Shown here in pieces: positions 1 through 6,829 of a DNA stretch of 7,863 nucleotides. This stretch comes from Sphingobium sp. (GTDB lineage: Bacteria; Pseudomonadota; Alphaproteobacteria; Sphingomonadales; Sphingomonadaceae), in contig JAGIAA010000063.1 of assembly GCA_017745115.1 (NCBI GenBank), positions 1 through 7,863 of the forward strand, written 5' to 3'. A model generated the notes under the pieces. That model had not been told where the DNA came from. It saw only the letters and a list, made by a program, of their open reading frames with translations, and searched no databases. The position numbers and the translations under genes were made by a program. Each line of letters starts with the position of its first letter. Positions within the stretch are counted from its first letter, which is position 1.

Positions 1-1823
1 CGCCGGAACCCTGCACATATAGCGGCGGCACGTACACGAGCACGGGCGATCCGACGGCAACAACCGCGACCACGACCGCGCAGGTCCGCATCGGATTCGT
101 GCCCTATGGCGTGAACGTCAATGTCGGCAGGATCCTGCCGAACAATGTGATGGCCAACAGCTGGGTCTATCAAAGCCGCGAGGCGCTTCACACGACCAAG
201 TACGGCTATACGCTCGACAACGAGACTGCGATCACGGGCTGGAGCAACTGGAGCGGGACCACGCCGACATCATCGAGCTTGAGCGATCAGAGCACCTATT
301 CGGGCTGGTCGGATATCTCCAATTCCCCGACAACCATGGTGATCAACGGCGTCACGGTCACGAAACGCCCCAGCACGACCCAGGCCAACTGCCCGACGCT
401 GAACACGATCGGATCCGGCTCCAACAAGATGCTTGCCTACACGGACTCCGGCAATGTCACGAGCACGCTGCAGAGCACGACCAACAATCCGCCGACCTAC
501 GTCTCCCCGGGGAATCCCGCGCAACAGACGTTGACCTATACGGGAACGGACGCCCACTCGGTATCGGGCTATAAATATGTCTGGAACACCAGCGGCAGCG
601 GCAGTTGCAGGCTGCAGCTCGGTACCCGCGGCTACAATCTCACGCGGACCGGCGGCACGTCGACCAAGGCCATTATCTGGACCCAGTATGACGACGTCTT
701 CACCGGCAGCTGGAGCTACCGGCCCATCAAGCATGACGTCCACTCTCTCAAGGCTGGCGGCTCCTCCTGGAACAGCACGATTACACTCCCCTATCTCAAA
801 ACCGCGACCGGCCCCACCGTCACGCTTTCCGGGCAAGGCTCTCCCACGACGCTGACCTTAGCGACGAGCGCGACAATCCCATGGGATGGCTGCATCGAGG
901 AAGCGCAAACCTATCAGAACACAGGTGCCGACCCGACCACGGAGTGGGGAACTCTGAACGCGAATGCCTATGATGTGAACGTCAATCTCATTCCCGACGG
1001 AACGTCGACCAACCCCGACTGGTCAAGCTCTGTGGCTTCGCGCGACCCTTGGCTTAACAGTGCCACCGACTTTGGCCCAGGCACATTCTGGGGCCCAATG
1101 CTGGCAAATGCCGGCAGCAACCCAGCGCCGAGCGCGACCACTGTTTATGGCGCCGTTTGGGTGCGGGTCGATGGCAGTGGTAACTGGACAAGAAATGCGT
1201 CTTCCGCGACGTCGTCATACGGCGGCCAAAACAACGGCAATAATACGACCGATTTCAAATATGTCTGTACGACCTCGGCCGCCCGCAAGCTCGCCGAGTA
1301 TCGCACCAACACCGATTTCCTCGCCTATGTGAACGGATTGGCCGCGAACGACGTCGGCACCTATCATGACATCGGCATGCTCTGGGGCGGCCGCCTGATC
1401 TCGCCGCAGGGCATCTTCGCGAGCGAGAATGCCGCTGCATCGACCGGCGGCGCCATCCAGCGTCACCTGATCTTCATGACCGACGGCGGCACCAACACCG
1501 TTTACAACAACTACAACGCCTATGGGCTGAGCTTCTACAACCGCTACCAGTTCAGCGCGGACGTGAGCTCGACATCCGGCGAAACCAGCACAGACAACGT
1601 GCTCAATGCGCGACTGCTCAAGATCTGCTCGCAGATTAAGAACATGAATATCCAGCTCTGGGTGGTTTCCTACGGCGCATCCGTGAACACCACGACGCAG
1701 ACCCGCCTGCAGACCTGCGCGACCGACGCCAATCACTTCTTCAACGCGGCCGATACGCCGACGCTGATCTCGAACTTCCAGGCGATCGCCGCCAAGATTT
1801 CCGCACTGAGGTTGACCGGCTGA
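1..1823 (+). CDS. TadG-like pilus assembly protein with von Willebrand A domain (5' end missing)
   Basis: The reading frame is open from base 3 to TGA at 1821-1823 (606 codons seen) with no start, so the gene begins left of the window; the GTG at 99 is an internal Val. TadG proteins are membrane-anchored and mostly extracytoplasmic, and help assemble or anchor Flp (Tad) pili. Family marks seen are a VRIGFVPYGVNVNVG strand (about 81-140), a WDGCIEEAQT motif (about 882-911), YHDIGMLWGGRLISPQG (about 1362-1412), the vWA strand LIFMTDGG (1467-1490), and a C-terminus reading CATDANHFFNAAD then IAAKISALRLTG. The MTDG segment and the earlier H-containing loop match later parts of the metal-binding (MIDAS) region; the DxSxS part and the N-terminal membrane helix would lie upstream. 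The middle is very rich in Thr, Ser, Asn, Gly and Trp, typical of an exported surface protein. It is followed by two TadE-like genes with a one-base overlap. The family is clear; naming it TadG rather than another Tad vWA protein is inference. Confidence 0.85.
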   Translation, partial: PEPCTYSGGTYTSTGDPTATTATTTAQVRIGFVPYGVNVNVGRILPNNVMANSWVYQSREALHTTKYGYTLDNETAITGWSNWSGTTPTSSSLSDQSTYSGWSDISNSPTTMVINGVTVTKRPSTTQANCPTLNTIGSGSNKMLAYTDSGNVTSTLQSTTNNPPTYVSPGNPAQQTLTYTGTDAHSVSGYKYVWNTSGSGSCRLQLGTRGYNLTRTGGTSTKAIIWTQYDDVFTGSWSYRPIKHDVHSLKAGGSSWNSTITLPYLKTATGPTVTLSGQGSPTTLTLATSATIPWDGCIEEAQTYQNTGADPTTEWGTLNANAYDVNVNLIPDGTSTNPDWSSSVASRDPWLNSATDFGPGTFWGPMLANAGSNPAPSATTVYGAVWVRVDGSGNWTRNASSATSSYGGQNNGNNTTDFKYVCTTSAARKLAEYRTNTDFLAYVNGLAANDVGTYHDIGMLWGGRLISPQGIFASENAAASTGGAIQRHLIFMTDGGTNTVYNNYNAYGLSFYNRYQFSADVSSTSGETSTDNVLNARLLKICSQIKNMNIQLWVVSYGASVNTTTQTRLQTCATDANHFFNAADTPTLISNFQAIAAKISALRLTG

Positions 1824-2467
1824 TGCGCAAGACCATCCTCACATTGCGGGCGCGCACAGCGCTCGCCGGGCTGCGGCAGAACGAACGCGGCACAACGATC
1901 CTCGAGTTCGGCCTCATCGCGCCGTCGCTGATCATCATGCTCCTGGGCGCGCTGGACTTTGGCCACACGCTTTACATGCAGAGTGTTCTGCAGGGCGCGG
2001 TTCAGAAGGCGGCGCGAGACGGGACGCTGCAGCAGACCGCCGGAACGGACGATACGGCCCGCAACACGATCGACACGATCGTGCGCAACCAGGTGAAGAC
2101 GCTGCACAAGCAGGCGACCGTGACGATCAGCCGCCGTTTCTACCGGACCTTTACCGATGCCGCGGCGGCAGCGGCCGAGACATTCACCGACACCGATCAT
2201 GATGGCATCTGCAATCATGGCGAGCCGTTCGACGATCGCAACAATAACGGCGTGCGCGACACCGACGGTGCAGACTCGGCCGATCATGCCGGTGCGCGCG
2301 ACAATGTCGTGTATACCGTCTCGCTCAGCTATCCGCGCATGTTTCCGATCGACAAGCTGATCGGCGGCAACGGCACGACGAAACTCACGGCCACGACCGT
2401 GCTGGCCAACCAGCCTTTCGGCAACCAGGCCGCCTACGGTGCGGCGAGCGTAGGACATTGCACATGA
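1823..2467 (+). CDS. TadE-like pseudopilin with Ca-binding-like Asp/Asn loops
   Basis: This 214-residue protein has a short basic N-terminus, then the prepseudopilin site G23-TTILE-F (G/XXXXEF), then a hydrophobic helix at about 29-51. That is the layout of TadE/TadF pseudopilins, cut by the Tad prepilin peptidase (TadV/CpaA) and needed for Flp pilus assembly. The rest (about 52-214) would lie outside the inner membrane. An acidic insert at residues 123-149 contains DTDHDGICNHGE, which fits an EF-hand-type loop (Asp at 1, 3 and 5, Gly at 6, Ile at 7, Glu at 12), followed by a second looser loop, DRNNNGVRD. The segment VVYTVSLSYPRMFP (about 162-175) is the usual TadE beta-strand region. The ATG shares its A with the TGA of the upstream gene, and a GAGG lies 11 bases before it (1808-1811), so coupled translation is likely. 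TadE and TadF cannot be told apart from this alone. Confidence 0.85.
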   Translation: MRKTILTLRARTALAGLRQNERGTTILEFGLIAPSLIIMLLGALDFGHTLYMQSVLQGAVQKAARDGTLQQTAGTDDTARNTIDTIVRNQVKTLHKQATVTISRRFYRTFTDAAAAAAETFTDTDHDGICNHGEPFDDRNNNGVRDTDGADSADHAGARDNVVYTVSLSYPRMFPIDKLIGGNGTTKLTATTVLANQPFGNQAAYGAASVGHCT

Positions 2468-3135
2468 TCCGCGGTTTTCGGGCCTTCGCTACCAGGCTTC
2501 GCGGTGACGCAGGCGGTCTTGCCGCTGTGGAATTTGCGTTGAGCGCGCCGATCGTGCTCACCATCTTCCTGAGCGGCGCCGAGCTGACCAACTATGCGAT
2601 CACCCGAATGCGCGTGAGCCAGATCGCGCTGCACATCGTCGACAACGCCTCGCGCATCGGCACTGACACGGCGCTCTCGGTCAAGCAGATCAGCGAGACG
2701 CAGATCAACGATCTCTTCATCGGCGCCAACCTCCAGGCCGGCACGCTCGGCCTGCAGAGCCGCGGCAAGGTCATCCTCTACAGTCTCGAGGCGGACGCGA
2801 GCAATGCAGGCAAATTCTATGTCCACTGGCAGCGCTGCTATGGCAACAAGGTCTATGCGGCGAGCCAGAACCAGGGCGCGAACAACCTGTCCTATATCGG
2901 CCCGACCGGCCGTCAGGTCACATCGGTGACGACAGGGACGGCGGTGATGTATGTCGAGGTGGCATATAACTACAAGCCGCTCATTTCCTCGCGTCTCGTG
3001 CCCAACACCGTGCTCACCGATTCGGCCGCCATGATCGTTCGTGATGACCGCGATCTCGCAGGCGACGACACGCATACGACCGGCGGAAGCGGCGTCTACA
3101 ACGCGGCTCACGCGACAGCCTCGGTCTGCACCTGA
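2464..3135 (+). CDS. TadE/TadG-like pseudopilin, last gene of the tad segment
   Basis: This 223-residue protein has a basic N-terminus, a pseudopilin cleavage motif G18-LAAVE-F24 and a hydrophobic helix (about 24-46), as in TadE-family proteins. The rest is predicted to be outside the inner membrane and includes strands such as VILYSLEAD and AVMYVEVAYNYKPL, the latter typical of TadE-like C-terminal halves. It probably works with the preceding pseudopilin and the TadG-like protein in Flp pilus assembly. The frame could open at a TTG at 2458, but the ATG at 2464 is better: it forms an ATGA overlap with the upstream stop and has AGGA at 2452-2455, 8 bases away. The stop at 3135 is followed after 9 bases by the stop of a gene on the other strand, so this is the end of the plus-strand unit. 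Membership of the TadE family is well supported; the specific role is inferred. Confidence 0.82.
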   Translation: MIRGFRAFATRLRGDAGGLAAVEFALSAPIVLTIFLSGAELTNYAITRMRVSQIALHIVDNASRIGTDTALSVKQISETQINDLFIGANLQAGTLGLQSRGKVILYSLEADASNAGKFYVHWQRCYGNKVYAASQNQGANNLSYIGPTGRQVTSVTTGTAVMYVEVAYNYKPLISSRLVPNTVLTDSAAMIVRDDRDLAGDDTHTTGGSGVYNAAHATASVCT

Positions 3136-3144
3136 GCGGCTGCC

Positions 3145-3798
3145 CTAGCCGTAGCGTTCCTCCGCCCAGGGGTCGCCGCGCATGTGGTAGCCGTTGCGCT
3201 CCCAAAAACCCGGCGCGTCCGCCGCGCGGATTTCGATGCCGTCGATCCATTTGGCACTCTTCCAGAAATAGAGATGCGGGATGACCAGCCGCACCGGCCC
3301 GCCATGTTCGCGGGCAAGCGGCCTGCCCTGCCAGCCGTGCACGAGCATGGCATCGGGCGCGGCAAAATCGGCCAGCGGCACGTTCGTCGTATAACCGTCA
3401 GAGCTGTGCAGCATAACGAAGCCTGCCTCGTCGTGCGGCATGACGACGTCGAGCAGGTCGCGGGTGAAAACGCCGCGCCAGTCATTGTCATAGCGCGACC
3501 AGGTGGTAACGCAGTGGATGTCGCTGCGAACCTCGCTTTGCGGCAGTGCCATGAAGGCCGTCCAATCCAGCGTCACCGGCGTCTCGACGCGACCGCTGAC
3601 CTTGAGCTGCCAGCGGTCGAGCGGCACGTCGGGCTGCGATCCGAGATCGAGCACAGGCCAGCCGTCGGTGAGATGCTGCCCCGGCGGCAGGCGATCGTCG
3701 TCGGACCGCCCTTCCCTCCCGGTCAGGAATTTATGCTCGCTGGCCCAGCGCCGCTTGGACTGGGTCAGCTTGCTGTCGGGCGGAAGATCCTGGTCCAT
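3145..3798 (-). CDS. Sulfite-oxidase-like molybdopterin-dependent oxidoreductase (cytosolic, short)
   Basis: This 217-residue protein carries the sulfite oxidase-type molybdopterin fold. The motif D-I-H-C-V-T-T-W-S gives the conserved cysteine (Cys96) expected to ligate molybdenum; LVIPHLYFWKSAKWIDGIE and the ending GYHMRGDPWAEER are hallmarks of the short, stand-alone 'sulfite oxidase-like' group. There is no Tat signal, haem domain or C-terminal dimerisation domain, so it differs from MsrP/YedY and from true sulfite oxidase and is probably cytosolic. The substrate is unknown. The frame extends to an ATG at 3822, but that start has no ribosome binding site, whereas the ATG at 3798 has AGGAG at 3807-3811 with an 8-base spacer; 3798 was chosen. 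It lies 38 bases downstream of pdhB on the same strand, so it may be the last gene of that transcript. A link to pyruvate dehydrogenase is not implied by the sequence. Confidence 0.85.
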   Translation of the reverse strand: MDQDLPPDSKLTQSKRRWASEHKFLTGREGRSDDDRLPPGQHLTDGWPVLDLGSQPDVPLDRWQLKVSGRVETPVTLDWTAFMALPQSEVRSDIHCVTTWSRYDNDWRGVFTRDLLDVVMPHDEAGFVMLHSSDGYTTNVPLADFAAPDAMLVHGWQGRPLAREHGGPVRLVIPHLYFWKSAKWIDGIEIRAADAPGFWERNGYHMRGDPWAEERYG

Positions 3799-3806
3799 GG
3801 GCGATG

Positions 3807-3811
3807 CTCCT
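3807..3811 (-). promoter_or_regulatory. Ribosome binding site deciding the molybdopterin gene start
   Basis: AGGAG on the minus strand lies 8 bases upstream of the ATG at 3798. The in-frame ATG at 3822, 24 bases upstream, is preceded by a pyrimidine-rich stretch without a Shine-Dalgarno match. This favours the shorter protein. Confidence 0.7.
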
Positions 3812-3836
3812 GGCGCGCCCATGGTGAGGCGGGCGC

Positions 3837-5207
3837 TCAGCCCTTGTAGCAGACCTTCTTGGCCGCCGCGACGACCCGCGGTGCGCTGACAAGAGCAGCC
3901 TTTTCGAGATTGGCGGCATAAGGCAGCGGCACGTCCTCGTTGGTGACGCGCAGCACCGGCGCGTCGAGATCGTCGAAGCCCTGTTCCATGCAGACCGCCA
4001 TGATCTCGGACGAGATCGAGCAGACCGGCCAGCCTTCCTCGACGACGACGAGGCGATTGGTCTTCTTGAGGCTTTCCAGCACGGTCGCCGTGTCAAGCGG
4101 ACGCAGCGTGCGCAGGTCGATCACCTCGGCGTCGATCCCTTCGCCGGCCAGCGCTTCGGCGGCTTCAAGTGCGACGGCCACGCCGATCGAGTAGCTGACG
4201 ATCGTCACGTCCTTGCCGGGGCGCACGATGCGCGCCTTGCCGATCGGGAGCACATAGTCCTCGATCTCGGGCAGGTCGAAGCTGCGGCCGTAGACCAGTT
4301 CGTTCTCGAGGAAGACAACAGGGTCTTCGCTGCGGATCGCGGCCTTGAGCAGGCCCTTGCAGTCCGCCGCATCATAAGGGGCGATGACGATGAGGCCGGG
4401 CACGGCGGCGTACCAGGGGCCGTAATTCTGCGAGTGCTGCGCGCCGACGCGCGAGGCCGCGCCATTGGGGCCGCGGAACACGATCGGGCAGCGCATCTGA
4501 CCGCCGGACATATAGTTGGTCTTGGCCGCCGAATTGATGATCTGGTCGATCGCCTGCATGGCGAAATTGAAGGTCATGAACTCGATGACCGGCCGCAGAC
4601 CACCCATCGCCGCACCGGCGCCGAGACCGGCAAAACCATGTTCGGTAATCGGCGTATCGATGACGCGCTTCGGGCCGAACTCGTCGAGCAGGCCTTGGGT
4701 CACCTTGTAAGCGCCCTGATATTCGGCGACTTCCTCGCCCATCACGAAAACGCGCGGATCCTTGCGCATTTCCTCTGCCATGGCATCGCGCAGCGCCTCG
4801 CGCACGGTCGTCTTGACCATGGCGGTGCCGGCGGGAATCGCAGGATCGGCGGCGGCAGCAGCAGCGACAGGCTTGGGCGCAGGCGCCGCTTCAACTGCCT
4901 GTGCCGGCGCGGGTGCCGGTTCGGGAGCAGCGGCAGGCGCCGCCGGAGCAGGCGACGCGACCTCTCCTTCGCCAGCAAGCACGGCAATGACGGTGCCGAC
5001 CTTCACATTGTCGGTGCCCTCGGCGATCAGTATCTTCTCGATCGTGCCTTCGTCGACGGCTTCGAATTCCATGGTCGCCTTGTCCGTCTCGATCTCGGCC
5101 ATGATGTCCCCGGACTTGACGGTGTCGCCCTCCTTGACGAGCCACTTGGCGAGCGTGCCCTCTTCCATCGTGGGCGAGAGCGCCGGCATCTTGATCTCGA
5201 GACCCAT
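3837..5207 (-). CDS. pdhB: Pyruvate dehydrogenase E1 component, beta subunit, with N-terminal lipoyl domain
   Basis: This 456-residue protein is the beta chain of the heterotetrameric E1, which decarboxylates pyruvate with thiamine diphosphate and passes the acetyl group to lipoyl-lysine. Residues 1-80 are a biotinyl/lipoyl domain with the motif ETDKA; Lys43 is the expected lipoylation site. Residues about 83-125 are a flexible Ala/Pro-rich linker. The E1-beta body follows, with [19 protein letters not shown] (Glu in the thiamine site, about 155-173), [11 protein letters not shown] (184-194), [14 protein letters not shown] (210-223) and RGPNG...GAQHSQ (245-260). The C-terminal transketolase domain contains [16 protein letters not shown] and VVVEEGW. 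A lipoyl domain on E1 beta rather than only on E2 is an established trait of many alphaproteobacteria. Its ATG overlaps the pdhA stop by one base (TAATG), with GGAG at 5216-5219, so the two chains are probably made by coupled translation. No lesion is seen. Confidence 0.97.
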   Translation of the reverse strand: MGLEIKMPALSPTMEEGTLAKWLVKEGDTVKSGDIMAEIETDKATMEFEAVDEGTIEKILIAEGTDNVKVGTVIAVLAGEGEVASPAPAAPAAAPEPAPAPAQAVEAAPAPKPVAAAAAADPAIPAGTAMVKTTVREALRDAMAEEMRKDPRVFVMGEEVAEYQGAYKVTQGLLDEFGPKRVIDTPITEHGFAGLGAGAAMGGLRPVIEFMTFNFAMQAIDQIINSAAKTNYMSGGQMRCPIVFRGPNGAASRVGAQHSQNYGPWYAAVPGLIVIAPYDAADCKGLLKAAIRSEDPVVFLENELVYGRSFDLPEIEDYVLPIGKARIVRPGKDVTIVSYSIGVAVALEAAEALAGEGIDAEVIDLRTLRPLDTATVLESLKKTNRLVVVEEGWPVCSISSEIMAVCMEQGFDDLDAPVLRVTNEDVPLPYAANLEKAALVSAPRVVAAAKKVCYKG

Positions 5208-6280
5208 TAGTAACGCTCCACCAGCACGTCGGTATACAGTTCAGCCATGTCGGGCTCGGGCGAGCTCTCGGCAAAGTCAGCCGCTTCGGCCACGATCTTG
5301 CGGATCTCCGTGTCGATCGCCTTGAGATCGTCCTCCTTGGCGCCTGCCTCGACCAGGATCTTCTTCACATGCTCGATCGGATCGCTCTTGTCGCGAACAG
5401 CCTGCACCTCCTCGCGTGAGCGGTACTTGGCAGGGTCGGACATGGAATGTCCTCTGTAACGATACGTCTTCATCTCGAGGATGATCGGGCCGTTGCCCGC
5501 ACGGATCCAGGCGAGCGCCTCTTCGGTCGCGCCGCGCACGGCGTTCACGTCCATGCCGTCGACCTGGATGCCCGGGATGCGGAAGCTCTCGCCGCGGCGG
5601 TAGAGCTGGTCCTCGGACGACGAGCGGTTGACCGACGTTCCCATGGCATATTGATTGTTTTCAATTACATAGATGATCGGCAGCTTCCAGAGCTCGGCCA
5701 TGTTGAAGCTCTCGTAGACCTGGCCCTGGTTGGACGCGCCGTCGCCGAAATAGGCGACGCAGACGCCGCCATCCTCATTATATTTGTGGCTGAACGCCAG
5801 GCCGGTGCCGAGCGACACCTGCGCGCCGACGATGCCGTGACCGCCGTAGAATTTATGCTCGACGCTGAACATGTGCATCGAGCCGCCCTTGCCGCGCGAA
5901 ATACCGGCGGCGCGGCCAGTCAGCTCGGCCATGATGACCTTGGGGTCGATGCCGTATGCGAGCATGTGACCATGGTCGCGATAGCCGGTGATGACGCTGT
6001 CCTTGCCGGGCTTCAGCGCCGACTGGATGCCGACCGCGACCGCTTCCTGGCCGATATAGAGATGGCAGAAACCGCCGATGAGACCGAGGCCGTAAAGTTG
6101 GCCGGCGCGCTCCTCGAAGCGGCGGATCAGCGTCATCTGCTTGTAGAATTCGAGAAGCTCGTCCTTACTGGCGGCATAGGGCTGCGGCTCGCCGGGGCGC
6201 TCGCGATTATGATCTGCCGGCGCTGGAGCCGCGGCAGGTTTCGAAGCTTTTGTCGTGCGAGTGGAGGCCGGTTTAGCCAA
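5207..6280 (-). CDS. pdhA: Pyruvate dehydrogenase E1 component, alpha subunit (TTG start)
   Basis: This 357-residue protein is the alpha chain of PDH E1. The first 35 residues are a low-complexity Lys/Ala/Pro/Thr tail; the catalytic domain starts near [17 protein letters not shown] (41-57). Seen next are [12 protein letters not shown] (69-80), [11 protein letters not shown] (100-110), [11 protein letters not shown] (128-138) and the thiamine-diphosphate motif GDGASNQG (179-186) ending at NN (208-209). [11 protein letters not shown] (273-283) is the active-site loop that is phosphorylated in mitochondrial homologues. The start is TTG at 6280: a stop codon lies in frame 15 bases upstream, the next in-frame ATG (residue 49) would remove conserved sequence, and AAGGA at 6290-6294 is 9 bases away. 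It overlaps pdhB by one base and is preceded by a 136-base gap after ftsB, so it may have its own promoter. The E2 (pdhC) and E3 (lpd) genes are not in this window. Confidence 0.97.
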   Translation of the reverse strand: MAKPASTRTTKASKPAAAPAPADHNRERPGEPQPYAASKDELLEFYKQMTLIRRFEERAGQLYGLGLIGGFCHLYIGQEAVAVGIQSALKPGKDSVITGYRDHGHMLAYGIDPKVIMAELTGRAAGISRGKGGSMHMFSVEHKFYGGHGIVGAQVSLGTGLAFSHKYNEDGGVCVAYFGDGASNQGQVYESFNMAELWKLPIIYVIENNQYAMGTSVNRSSSEDQLYRRGESFRIPGIQVDGMDVNAVRGATEEALAWIRAGNGPIILEMKTYRYRGHSMSDPAKYRSREEVQAVRDKSDPIEHVKKILVEAGAKEDDLKAIDTEIRKIVAEAADFAESSPEPDMAELYTDVLVERY

Positions 6281-6289
6281 GGGGGTTCG

Positions 6290-6294
6290 TCCTT
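6290..6294 (-). promoter_or_regulatory. Ribosome binding site supporting the TTG start of pdhA
   Basis: AAGGA on the minus strand ends 9 bases before the TTG at 6280. An in-frame TGA lies just 5' of it, so no longer ATG start is possible. Confidence 0.65.
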
Positions 6295-6316
6295 CTCATG
6301 CGGGAATTTGGCCATT

Positions 6317-6346
6317 GCTATAGTCTCGCGGCAAGCGCAAGCGCAA
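6317..6346 (-). promoter_or_regulatory. Possible sigma-70-type promoter for pdhAB
   Basis: In the 136-base gap between ftsB and pdhA, the minus strand shows TTGCGC (6341-6346), an 18-base spacer, and TATAGC (6317-6322), each matching 4 of 6 consensus bases. Transcription would start about 30 bases before the TTG. The -35-like hexamer is followed by a second TTGCGC and then TTGCCG, so the exact box is ambiguous. The rest of the gap (6347-6416) holds only a weak AT-rich hairpin (arms 6373-6377 and 6384-6388). The match is weak and could be chance. Confidence 0.3.
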
Positions 6347-6416
6347 CGTCCCCCGACAGGTTTCTGGGAGGAATTTTGGGCGGAAAATCAGACGGGCCGA
6401 GACCTCGCCGCCACAG

Positions 6417-6728
6417 TCATTGCTGGGGCAGCACAACCTCGTCGGGATGGGTCACGCCCAGTTCCTTGCGCACAAGTTCATCGGCCATGTCGGGATCGAC
6501 CTTGCGCGGATCGAGCAGCTTCACGCGGTTCGCGATGGCCGCTTCATGCTTCTTGAGCTGAGCGAGCTCGACCTTGCGCTGGTCCAGCTGGCGCGAATAA
6601 TCGCCCCACGCCAGGATGCCGCTGGGACCGAAAACGGCATAGCCCATGAAGACCATGAGCAGCATGATGGCGAAAGCGGGCCAGAGGGCCGAGCCAAAAA
6701 GTAGCCGGAGTTTCGCCAGTTGCGCCAT
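6417..6728 (-). CDS. ftsB: Septum formation initiator FtsB/DivIC family protein
   Basis: This 103-residue protein is a small single-span membrane protein of the FtsB/DivIC family, which bridges early and late divisome parts together with FtsL and FtsQ. A short cytoplasmic start is followed by a hydrophobic helix (about 12-34), then a coiled-coil-like stretch (about 44-72: YSRQLDQRKVELAQLKKHEAAIANRVKL, given here in part as a run of charged/leucine repeats), then the alphaproteobacterial tail with LLDPRKVDPDMADELVRKEL (71-90). The size and layout are normal for the family. The frame can be extended 12 residues to a TTG at 6764, but that codon has no ribosome binding site and the extension lacks family similarity; the ATG at 6728 is preferred although its own site (GGTAGG) is weak. 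It lies upstream of pdhA and downstream of eno, a neighbourhood common in alphaproteobacteria, here interrupted by one extra gene. Confidence 0.88.
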   Translation of the reverse strand: MAQLAKLRLLFGSALWPAFAIMLLMVFMGYAVFGPSGILAWGDYSRQLDQRKVELAQLKKHEAAIANRVKLLDPRKVDPDMADELVRKELGVTHPDEVVLPQQ

Positions 6729-6734
6729 GCCTAC

Positions 6735-6761
6735 CCAAGAATCAGACTGATTCGGTCTTGG
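6735..6761 (-). promoter_or_regulatory. Palindrome just upstream of ftsB, possible operator or leader hairpin
   Basis: The arms GAATCAG (6739-6745) and CTGATTC (6747-6753) form a 7-bp inverted repeat around one base. A second pair, CCAAGA (6735-6740) and TCTTGG (6756-6761), frames it. It ends 6 bases before the ATG of ftsB, directly beside the weak ribosome binding site, so it could bind a regulator or fold in the leader RNA. The remaining bases of this 101-base gap (6762-6829) show no convincing promoter or terminator. Function is inferred from symmetry and position only. Confidence 0.35.
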
Positions 6762-6829
6762 CAAGGCTTAATTGCCGCGCTGCGGTGAACCGAGTCAGGA
6801 TTGCGAAGAGCCGAGGCTTTTATCCCCAG

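Noticed and set aside
110..986. Twelve-base direct repeat GTGAACGTCAAT at 110-121 and 975-986
   Set aside because: Both encode a V-N-V-N strand in the same protein; too short and isolated to mean duplication or recombination.
1733..2458. 241-codon minus-strand frame opposite the first pseudopilin
   Set aside because: Shadow of a well-supported TadE-like gene.
2434..3111. 225-codon minus-strand frame opposite the second pseudopilin
   Set aside because: The plus-strand frame has a pseudopilin motif, a membrane helix and an ATGA overlap; the minus frame has no recognisable feature.
3137..3151. Small inverted repeat CGGCT / AGCCG between the converging stops
   Set aside because: A 5-bp stem with no T-run, overlapping a coding end; too weak to call a bidirectional terminator.
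4434..5210. 258-codon plus-strand frame opposite pdhB
   Set aside because: Antisense shadow; the translation is low-complexity Arg/Gly-rich and arises from the Ala/Pro linker and codon bias of pdhB.
5447..6556. Long open frame (369 codons) on the plus strand opposite pdhA
   Set aside because: It lies fully antisense to a clear pdhA and runs into the ftsB region; its Arg/Ala/Asp-rich translation resembles no family and is the usual shadow of a GC-rich gene.
6808..6825. AGC/GCT mini-hairpin followed by TTTT on the plus strand
   Set aside because: The stem is only three pairs and no plus-strand gene ends there.
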